From: Anaerolineae bacterium
Lineage (GTDB): Bacteria; Chloroflexota; Anaerolineae; JAAYZQ01
DNA length: 5,873 nt
Direction of reading: 5' to 3'
NCBI GenBank assembly: GCA_016926595.1
Contig: JAFGOG010000458.1
Location: 1-5,873 of the forward strand
Each line of letters begins with the position of its first letter. Within the stretch, counting starts at the first letter, position 1. The notes under the pieces were generated by a model, which did not search any database, was not told the DNA's origin, and saw only the letters and a program-made list of their open reading frames with translations. The translations under genes were made by a program, and so were the position numbers. Below are positions 1 through 4,958 of this stretch, in pieces.

Positions 1-94
1 GATGTTCCTCAACTCATTGCCCGAGTGCACGCAGGTGCGCGGTACTCTGGTCAAGCTGCCCGACGCCGCCAGGCGCTGGCTGGCGAAGGTCTAA
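1..94 (+). CDS. 3' end of an unrecognised protein-coding gene (truncated by the window edge)
   Basis: An open frame enters from the left edge (first full codon at base 2) and ends at a TAA at 92-94. The 30 visible codons encode a tail beginning MFLNSLPECTQV and ending RRWLAKV. Nearly all codons end in G or C, like the confident genes here, which is the main reason to believe it is coding. The ATG at 2-4 is probably internal, because no ribosome binding site can be seen before it. I do not recognise the family. The gene converges on the ECF operon, whose last stop is at 145, leaving a 50-bp gap with no obvious terminator hairpin. Confidence 0.5.
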   Translation, partial: MFLNSLPECTQVRGTLVKLPDAARRWLAKV

Positions 95-144
95 AACTCT
101 AAATCAGTGCGCGGCACGTTTCTGGCGGCTGGAATCCGAAATTT

Positions 145-942
145 CTACCAGGTCTGGCCGCCAAGCCCCAGCCCATAGCGCACGGCCAGCAGCCCGGCAA
201 ATAGGATCGTCACGGCGAGCGCCGCCAGCCAGTCGACGGCGGTGAAGGCAAGGTCATGCAGGACGGTGCGGCGGACCGGGTAGCCCAGCCCGCGCGCTGC
301 CAGGGCCATCCCGAGATTGTCGCTTAGCCGCAGTGAGGCGATGATCGTCGCCACCAGGATCGGCACGTAGGAGCGCGCCCGCTGCAGGAATCCCCCCTGG
401 CCGACGATCCAGCCCCGCGCCTGCTGCGCCTCGCCGATCGATACGAACAGGCCATACGCAGTCGGCAGGTAGCGAATGGCCAGCCCCACCGTCAATCCCC
501 AGGGATAGGGCAAGCCCAGCTTGACCAGGCCCTGCACCAGCCGGTTTATGTCGGTGGTCAGCAGCAGGACCGCGGCGACAAAGGCCAATGTGGCCGCCCG
601 CAGGGCATAGCTCAGCCCGTCCAGCAGCCCGGCCACCGTCAGGCGCAGGGGTCCCAGGCGGAACAGGTCCGGCCCGGGGCCGGGGGCGAAGAAGGGCTGC
701 AGCACCAGGATCATGGCCAGCAGCGGCAGCAGGCGGGCCCACAGCCAGCGCAGCCGCTCGGCCGGGATCCGGGCCGACAGCAGGGCCAGGTGGGCCGCCA
801 GCAGCAACCCGGCCAGCATGGCGACGTTGCGGAAGAGGAAGCAGGCCGCTCCGGCCAGCAGCACGGCCCACAGCTTGGCCCGAGGGTCTAGACGATGAAG
901 CCACGAATCGCGCGGCAGGTAGAAATCAAAGCGCTGGCTCAT
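145..942 (-). CDS. ecfT: ECF transporter transmembrane (T) component EcfT
   Basis: A 265-residue inner-membrane protein that couples ATP hydrolysis by the two ATPases to movement of the substrate-binding S component. The N-terminus carries the family motif LHRLDPRAKLW (about residues 15-25). Hydrophobic segments lie near 24-37, 40-55, 70-84, 104-128 and 232-255. Both hallmark Arg motifs of T-component coupling helices are present: ARG at 175-177 (QQARGW) and ARG at 216-218 (LAARGLG). In this family these sit in the grooves of the two ATPases. I chose the ATG at 942 because homology starts at MSQRFDFYLP; an upstream in-frame start at 999 would add only a tail that shadows the ATPase gene. ATG overlaps the preceding ATPase stop as ATGA (939-942), implying translational coupling. 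An AAGGGGAG sequence lies about 12 bases upstream. It is the last gene of the operon, of normal family length and apparently intact. Confidence 0.93.
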   Translation of the reverse strand: MSQRFDFYLPRDSWLHRLDPRAKLWAVLLAGAACFLFRNVAMLAGLLLAAHLALLSARIPAERLRWLWARLLPLLAMILVLQPFFAPGPGPDLFRLGPLRLTVAGLLDGLSYALRAATLAFVAAVLLLTTDINRLVQGLVKLGLPYPWGLTVGLAIRYLPTAYGLFVSIGEAQQARGWIVGQGGFLQRARSYVPILVATIIASLRLSDNLGMALAARGLGYPVRRTVLHDLAFTAVDWLAALAVTILFAGLLAVRYGLGLGGQTW

Positions 943-1793
943 GGCATTGTTACACTCCCCTTGTGGGGGATCTCTGTCAGGGCGACATACTCGTCGCAAA
1001 AAGCCTCCACCGTCAGGCTGTCGCCGCGCATGCCTTGGGAGCGGAGCGCTTGTGCCAGGGCAGTCACCGGCGGCGGGACCAGCGCCGCGCGGGCCAGCAG
1101 GTCGTTCTGCCCGAACACCTCGGCCGGCGGCCCGTCGGCGATCACCTGGCCTTGGCCGAGCACGACGACGCGCTCGGCGTGCGCCGCGGCGAGGGCCATG
1201 TCGTGGGTGACGAGGAGGATCGTCCGGCCCTGGGCGTGTAGGTCGGCCAGCCAGCCAAAGGCCTCCTCCAGCCCGCGGGCGTCCAAGCCCACCGTCGGCT
1301 CGTCGAGGACCAGCACAGGTGGGTCCATAGCCGCCAGCGAGGCCAGCGTCACCCGGCGGCGGAGGCCGTAGCTGAGGATGGCCGGCGGCTGGCCGGCGAC
1401 GGCGGCCAGCCGAAAGCGGACCAGGGCGGCATCGACACGTGCTTCTATCTGGGCTTGGGACAGGCCCAGGTTGCGCGGGCCAAAGGCCAGCTCCTGGCGC
1501 ACCGTGGGGCTAAAGATCTGCTGCTCGGGGCGCTGGAACAGGTAACCCACCTGGCGGGCCAGCGCGCCCATCGACTGACCGGCGGCATCCTGCCCGGCTA
1601 CCCATACCCGGCCGCGCCGGGGGCGGAGCAGCCCGTTGAAATGCTTGACCAGCGTCGTCTTGCCCGAGCCGTTGGCGCCCACCAGGGCCATAAACTCCCC
1701 AGGCGCGATGGCCAGGTTTACGTCCCTGAGTACGGGGATGCCTTTGTCGTACCAGAACCACAACCCGGCAGTCTCTAGGATGGCGTCAGGCAA
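939..1793 (-). CDS. ecfA: ECF transporter ATPase, second of the pair (consensus nucleotide-binding half, variant signature)
   Basis: A 284-residue cytoplasmic ABC ATPase of the CbiO/EcfA type that powers uptake with the neighbouring ATPase. Visible motifs are Walker A GANGSGKTT (39-47), the Q-loop FQRPEQQIFSPTV (86-98), Walker B LVLDE with catalytic Glu165, D-loop GLD (169-171) and switch His197 in VTHD. The C-terminal 50 residues match the extra dimerisation region of EcfA proteins. The ABC signature is unusual: LSYGL (140-144) instead of LSGGQ/E. The frame starts on TTG at 1793, 8 bp inside the upstream ATPase gene, with no strong ribosome binding site, so translation probably depends on coupling. 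No better start exists before the conserved core. Its stop overlaps the ecfT start. A role in energising an ECF importer is near certain; which named paralogue it corresponds to (EcfA or EcfA') is not resolved. Confidence 0.93.
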   Translation of the reverse strand: MPDAILETAGLWFWYDKGIPVLRDVNLAIAPGEFMALVGANGSGKTTLVKHFNGLLRPRRGRVWVAGQDAAGQSMGALARQVGYLFQRPEQQIFSPTVRQELAFGPRNLGLSQAQIEARVDAALVRFRLAAVAGQPPAILSYGLRRRVTLASLAAMDPPVLVLDEPTVGLDARGLEEAFGWLADLHAQGRTILLVTHDMALAAAHAERVVVLGQGQVIADGPPAEVFGQNDLLARAALVPPPVTALAQALRSQGMRGDSLTVEAFCDEYVALTEIPHKGSVTMP

Positions 1794-2646
1794 GGTGCAC
1801 CGCCAGCGCTTCGCCCGCCTCGTCCACGTTCAAGAAATGAAAAGCTGCGCCAAGCCGCCGGTTAAGCGCATCGGCCAGCCGGACCGTTTGGGGGATGGCC
1901 ACGCCCAGATCGGCCAGCTTCTCGATCTGGTAGAACAAGTCGCGGGGGGAGCCTTCCAGCGCGGCCTGCCCTTCGCCCAGCACCAGCAGCCGGTCGGCAA
2001 AAGCGGCCACGGCTTCGGGATCGCTCTCGGTCATGACGATGGCCGTCGAGCCATCCCGGCGCAGGTTGGACAGGGCGGCCAGCACCTCACTTCGGCCAGC
2101 CGGGTCCAGCCCGCCCATCGGCTCGTCGAGGATGAGCACATGGGGGCGCATGGCCAGCACCGAAGCCAGAGCCACCCGTTTCTGCTCGCCGCCCGACAGC
2201 TCGGCTGGCGCGCGTTGCCGGATCTGCTCCAGGTGGAACAAGGCCAGCATCTCCGCAACCCGCGCCTTGATCTCCCTTGCTGGCAGCCCCAGATTCTCCA
2301 GCCCCCAGGCCACCTCGGCCTCAACCGTGGGGTTGAAGAGCTGGGCTTCCGCTTCCTGGAACAGGAGGCCGACCACGCTGGCCAGGGCCGGGGGTGGATG
2401 ATCGCGCGTGTCGCGCCCGGCGACGACGACGCGGCCCTCCATCTGCCCCTCGGTCAGGTGCGGCGCCAGGCCGGCCAGCAGCAGGCATAAAGTGGTCTTG
2501 CCGGCGTCGCTGGCGCCCATTACTGCCAGCCACTCGCCGGCGCCGACGCGCAGGCTTAGCCCGTCGATGACCCACGGCGCAGGCGTGTCTGCCGCCAGCG
2601 GAGCGTAGGCGAAGCGCAGGCCTTCCACCACGATCTCGTCGGTCAT
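1786..2646 (-). CDS. ecfA: ECF transporter ATPase, first of the pair (consensus signature, no switch histidine)
   Basis: A 286-residue ABC ATPase, partner of the next gene product in an ECF A-A' heterodimer. Motifs in order: Walker A GASDAGKTT (44-52, Asp47 where Gly is usual, though GxxxxGK[ST] is kept), Q-loop LFQEAEAQLFNPTV (95-108), a consensus signature LSGGEQKRV (150-158), Walker B LILDE with Glu175, and D-loop GLD (179-181). The switch region reads VMTESDPE (204-211): the conserved His is replaced by Glu207/Ser208, with one extra residue compared with the partner. The codons GAG AGC at 2023-2028 confirm this. A C-terminal region of about 45 residues fits EcfA. The ATG at 2646 has AGGA about 7 bases upstream. 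The gene follows the S-component gene after 52 bp that contain a stem-loop, and overlaps the next ATPase by 8 bp. Loss of the histidine suggests reduced hydrolysis at its own nucleotide site. Confidence 0.92.
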   Translation of the reverse strand: MTDEIVVEGLRFAYAPLAADTPAPWVIDGLSLRVGAGEWLAVMGASDAGKTTLCLLLAGLAPHLTEGQMEGRVVVAGRDTRDHPPPALASVVGLLFQEAEAQLFNPTVEAEVAWGLENLGLPAREIKARVAEMLALFHLEQIRQRAPAELSGGEQKRVALASVLAMRPHVLILDEPMGGLDPAGRSEVLAALSNLRRDGSTAIVMTESDPEAVAAFADRLLVLGEGQAALEGSPRDLFYQIEKLADLGVAIPQTVRLADALNRRLGAAFHFLNVDEAGEALAVHLA

Positions 2647-2662
2647 AGACGGGTCCTGGGCG

Positions 2663-2685
2663 TCGAAAGTCTCTGAGACCTTCGA
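2663..2685 (-). other. Stem-loop between the S-component gene and the first ATPase gene
   Basis: Two 11-base arms (2663-2673 and 2675-2685) are complementary around base 2674. The single mismatch on the plus strand (A2668 opposite C2680) becomes a U-G wobble in the minus-strand mRNA, so the hairpin is complete only in the operon transcript; the realistic loop is 3-5 bases. It fills most of the 52-bp gap and no run of U follows, so it is not a classical terminator. It could be an RNA processing or stabilising element that sets the ratio of S component to ATPases, or a translation modulator for the ATPase 17 bases downstream. The structure is seen in the sequence; its function is inferred. Confidence 0.55.
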
Positions 2686-2698
2686 TGGCTATATGTGT

Positions 2699-3208
2699 CT
2701 ATTTGCCCAGGCGAGTGATGGGTGGGTAGGCCTGCCGCACCAGTACGAAAAGCGGGATGGCCAGTGCCGCCCCGATGCTCACCTGGAGGATGTTGGGCAC
2801 GATCTCGGCCACTGCGTCGCCTATGCCAACCAGGATCCAGCCGGCCAGCAGGTAACCGCCCACTACGATCACCCCGCCCACTACGGCGGTCAGGATCAGG
2901 CCTGTCAGGCCGGCCACTCGCCGCACCAGCCAGCCGGCGATCCAGCCTTGAAAGCCGTGGATCAGCAGCGAAAAGATCGCCCATTGTGGATAGCCGCCCA
3001 GGACGTCGGCCAGGGCCGTTCCCAGGCCTCCAGCGGCGGCGCCCACCCACGGGCCGAGCGCGAACGCGCTGAAAAAGACGCCGGTGTCGCCCAGGTGGGC
3101 ATAGCCCCTGGCTGGCGTTGGCACCCTGACCAGGCTGGTCAGCACCAGGACAATGGCCGTCATGATCGCCGTCAACGCCACTATGCGCGGGTTAACTGAC
3201 TTGCTCAT
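2699..3208 (-). CDS. ECF transporter substrate-binding S component (ECF-ribofla_trS-like), substrate unknown
   Basis: A 169-residue, very hydrophobic protein with about six membrane segments, the usual size of an S component. It would bind a micronutrient in the membrane and hand it inward when docked to EcfT. Helix 1 has the AxxxA motif (Ala14, Ala18) used by S components to contact EcfT. The stretch ARGYAHLGD (33-41), then LGPWVGAAAGGLGTALAD (51-68) and GGYPQW (71-76), then IHGFQGWIAG (83-92), resembles the Pfam ECF-ribofla_trS (former DUF1393) pattern GYxxLGD...GxxxADxxxGY...KGxxG. The family includes riboflavin-type and hydroxymethylpyrimidine-type carriers, so the substrate cannot be named. 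ATG at 3208 has an excellent AAGGAGGAG ribosome binding site. It is first in the operon with its own T and A genes, suggesting a dedicated importer, although the module could also serve other S proteins. Confidence 0.88.
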   Translation of the reverse strand: MSKSVNPRIVALTAIMTAIVLVLTSLVRVPTPARGYAHLGDTGVFFSAFALGPWVGAAAGGLGTALADVLGGYPQWAIFSLLIHGFQGWIAGWLVRRVAGLTGLILTAVVGGVIVVGGYLLAGWILVGIGDAVAEIVPNILQVSIGAALAIPLFVLVRQAYPPITRLGK

Positions 3209-3213
3209 CGCAA

Positions 3214-3222
3214 CTCCTCCTT
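3214..3222 (-). promoter_or_regulatory. Strong ribosome binding site of the S-component gene
   Basis: The minus strand reads AAGGAGGAG, ending 5 bases before the ATG at 3208. It is the strongest Shine-Dalgarno match in the window and fixes the start of the first operon gene. The following genes have weaker sites and overlapping starts, so the S protein may be made in excess of the ATPases. Confidence 0.8.
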
Positions 3223-3238
3223 ACGCACCTGTGCTGCC

Positions 3239-3267
3239 ATTATACCACCCCAGGGGATCTGGCTCAA
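3239..3267 (-). promoter_or_regulatory. Sigma70-type promoter of the ECF operon
   Basis: The minus strand carries an exact TATAAT (3244-3239), preceded by TGG, which gives an extended -10 (TGnTATAAT). A 17-bp spacer separates it from TTGAGC (3267-3262, 4/6 match to TTGACA). The start of transcription is expected near 3232, giving a leader of only about 24 bases before the S-component ATG. That is too short for a riboswitch, so any control should be at the promoter. Confidence 0.75.
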
Positions 3268-3273
3268 ATGCCG

Positions 3274-3303
3274 GGACAACGGTCGCGAATTGCCGATTGT
3301 TCC
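3274..3303. promoter_or_regulatory. Possible operator: imperfect inverted repeat between the divergent promoters
   Basis: GGACAACGG (3274-3282) faces CCGATTGTTCC (3293-3303), whose complement is GGAACAATCGG. The arms match apart from two single-base insertions. The right arm overlaps the -35 box of the rightward promoter, and the left arm lies just upstream of the leftward one, where a shared regulator could act. The imperfect symmetry makes chance a real alternative. Confidence 0.25.
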
Positions 3304-3318
3304 ACTTTTGGGTATAAT
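3290..3318 (+). promoter_or_regulatory. Sigma70-type promoter of the glycosyltransferase-vanZ pair
   Basis: TTGCCG (3290-3295, 4/6 match to TTGACA), a 17-bp spacer and an exact TATAAT (3313-3318). Transcription should start near 3325. This leaves about 45 bases before the preferred ATG at 3370, and only about 12 before the alternative ATG at 3337. Confidence 0.65.
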
Positions 3319-3369
3319 CTTCCTTAGAGGTGTCCGATGATCCGAGAGTATGTAGGGGCGACCGATACG

Positions 3370-4575
3370 ATGAAAATCGTGATGATCGGCCCCTTTGCCT
3401 TCAAGCCCAAGAGCACGGTCAGCGCCCGCGCGCTCTTGATCGGGCAGGCGCTGGTCAAACGCGGCCACCAGGTCACGATCCTGCTGCCGCCCTACGACAA
3501 CCTCGACGACTCGGGCCGGGCCTGGACCCAGGAAGGCGTCTCGCTGGAGAACATGGTCCTGCCCCGCGACGACACCTGGCGCCGGATTGCCGTCCCGGTG
3601 CGCATGGCCCGCCGGGCAGTCGCCCTGCGGCCGGACGTGATCCACGTCTTCAAGCCGATCGGCTACAGCGGGATGGCCGGCATCTACTTGCGGCGGTTCT
3701 CGGGGCGCCCGCTGGTGCTCGACACCGACGACTGGGAGGGCACCGGCGGCTGGACCGACGCCAACCCCTATCCGGCGCTATTGAAGCGGCTCTTTCCCTG
3801 GCAGGAGCGGTGGCTGGCCCTTCATGCCGGCGCCGTGACGGTCGCCAGCCGCACCTTGGAGACCCAGGTGTGGGGCTTTGGCGTGGACCCGGCGCGGGTC
3901 GCCTACCTGCCCAACGGCCCCGATCCGGCCCTGCGGGATCAGCCGCCGGCTACCGACGAGCAAAAAGCCGAGGCCCGGGCCCAGCTCGGCGTGGGCGATG
4001 CGCCGCTGGCCATCTACGTCGGGCACATCCCCCGCGGCAGCGACATGGACCTGGCCATCGAGGCTATGGCCCGTCTCGCCGGCCAACTGCCCGAGGCCCG
4101 GCTGGTCATCGCCGGCCTGGGCGACGGCCTGCCCGATCTCAAGGCCAAGGCCCAGTCGCTTGGAGTAGCGGATCGGGTCATCTTTCCCGGCTGGATCCCC
4201 CGTGACCAAGTGCCGCTGTACGTGGCCACAGCCGACATCTCTGTCAATCCCTACCGCGATAGCCTGATCAACCGCAGCAAGTGCGCCGTCAAGGGGGTGA
4301 TCGCCATGGCCATGGGCAAGGCGGTCGTCTCTACCCGGGTGGGCCAGAACCTGGAGTATATCGAGCATGGCCATTCCGGCCTGCTGACCGAACCGGGCGA
4401 TGTCGATGGTCTGGCCCAGGCGTTGCTGGCGGTGCTGTCAAACCGGGAGTGGGCGGCCGAGCTGGGCCGCAACGCCCGGCAGCGGATTTGGGACAAGTTC
4501 GACTGGGACATGCGCGCCGGGTTGGTGGAGGGCGTTTACCAGGCTGCTCAGGATCGGGCCAGGAACAGGCGTTGA
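3370..4575 (+). CDS. GT4-like (GT-B fold) glycosyltransferase
   Basis: A 401-residue cytoplasmic or membrane-associated enzyme expected to move a sugar from a nucleotide-sugar donor onto an envelope glycan or lipid; donor and acceptor are unknown. The N-terminal half begins MKIVMIGPFAFKPKS, the first strand and glycine loop of a GT-B fold, and continues through DVIHVFKPIGYSG and DTDDWEGTGGW. The C-terminal half has IYVGHIPRGSDMDLAIEA, LVIAGLGDG, VIFPGWIPRDQVPLY, then NPYRDSLINRSKCAVKG and MGKAVVSTRVGQNLEYI. This is the donor-binding region, but the usual EX7E pair is absent: Ser and Ile occupy those positions, and the segment has an NRxKCxxK pattern instead. I prefer the start at 3370 because family similarity starts there, with AGGGG 11 bases upstream. 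An ATG at 3337 with AGAGGTG before it would add 11 residues, but would put that ribosome site at the very 5' end of the mRNA. Its stop overlaps the next start. Confidence 0.88.
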   Translation: MKIVMIGPFAFKPKSTVSARALLIGQALVKRGHQVTILLPPYDNLDDSGRAWTQEGVSLENMVLPRDDTWRRIAVPVRMARRAVALRPDVIHVFKPIGYSGMAGIYLRRFSGRPLVLDTDDWEGTGGWTDANPYPALLKRLFPWQERWLALHAGAVTVASRTLETQVWGFGVDPARVAYLPNGPDPALRDQPPATDEQKAEARAQLGVGDAPLAIYVGHIPRGSDMDLAIEAMARLAGQLPEARLVIAGLGDGLPDLKAKAQSLGVADRVIFPGWIPRDQVPLYVATADISVNPYRDSLINRSKCAVKGVIAMAMGKAVVSTRVGQNLEYIEHGHSGLLTEPGDVDGLAQALLAVLSNREWAAELGRNARQRIWDKFDWDMRAGLVEGVYQAAQDRARNRR

Positions 4576-4958
4576 CAACTCGCAGGCAGTTGTCCCGGTG
4601 GCTGCCGCTCTTCGCCTGGATGGGGTTGATCTTTGTTCTATCAGCCCAGCCCGATCTGCCTCACCCCTCGATCGGTTGGCTGGATTGGCTGCTCAGCAGC
4701 GCAGCGCACCTGCTTCTGTTTGCGGTGCTGGCCATATTGTGGGCGCGAGCGCTCGGGCGGAACCGGCGATCGTGGCTGGTTGCCTTGGCGCTGACCTTCC
4801 TGTATGCGCTGTCCGACGAGCTTCACCAATCGTTCGTGCCCGGCCGTCACGCCGATCCGCTGGACCTGGCATCTGACGCGTTGGGCGCCGTGTTGGGCCT
4901 GGGGGGCTGGGCTTGGCTAAAACGTAGGATCTCGATCTCTCCGAAAGGCCGATCCTGA
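4572..4958 (+). CDS. Small VanZ-family membrane protein
   Basis: A 128-residue membrane protein with hydrophobic segments near 10-25, 40-60, 67-81 and 98-116. The VanZ signature is clear: His46 in SSAAHLLLF, DELHQSFVPGR (82-92), and spaced acidic residues in ADPLDLASDALG (94-105). VanZ itself gives low-level teicoplanin resistance. Most relatives of this size have no proven role beyond the envelope, so resistance should not be assumed. It starts on TTG at 4572 with AGGA 7 bases upstream. TTG shares the sequence TTGA with the glycosyltransferase stop, so the two are translationally coupled and likely act in one envelope process. Internal Met codons come too late, inside the first helix. Its last 37 residues are encoded opposite the end of scpA. 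The start is good but inferred; the family call is firm. Confidence 0.85.
   Translation: MTTRRQLSRWLPLFAWMGLIFVLSAQPDLPHPSIGWLDWLLSSAAHLLLFAVLAILWARALGRNRRSWLVALALTFLYALSDELHQSFVPGRHADPLDLASDALGAVLGLGGWAWLKRRISISPKGRS

Noticed and set aside
95..144. Search for a bidirectional terminator between the left gene and ecfT
   Set aside because: Only an 8-bp GAAATTTC palindrome (138-145) is seen, with no GC stem and no T-run; not a credible terminator.
1636..2490. A long plus-strand open frame opposite both ATPase genes
   Set aside because: It has no recognisable motifs and lies opposite two clear ABC ATPases. Long antisense frames are expected in GC-rich coding DNA.
2506..2508. Asp47 in the Walker A motif as evidence that the first ATPase is dead
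   Set aside because: The variable positions of GxxxxGK[ST] tolerate change. Lys50, Thr51 and Glu175 are intact, so nucleotide binding is probably kept.
3205..3240. An 11-codon ATG frame (MAAQVRKEELR) ending in ATGA over the S-component start, resembling a leader peptide
   Set aside because: Its ATG lies inside the predicted -10 box (3239-3244), upstream of the expected transcript start, so it would not be in the mRNA. The good ribosome site inside it serves the S-component gene.
3280..3364. 7-bp inverted repeat CGGTCGC (3280-3286) with GCGACCG (3358-3364)
   Set aside because: Too short and too far apart to stand out from chance.
3778..4374. A minus-strand open frame opposite the glycosyltransferase gene
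   Set aside because: No family features; explained as an antisense shadow of a GC-rich gene.
4746..4755. Perfect 10-bp palindrome CGAGCGCTCG
   Set aside because: It lies within vanZ, encodes ordinary residues, and is expected by chance in GC-rich DNA.
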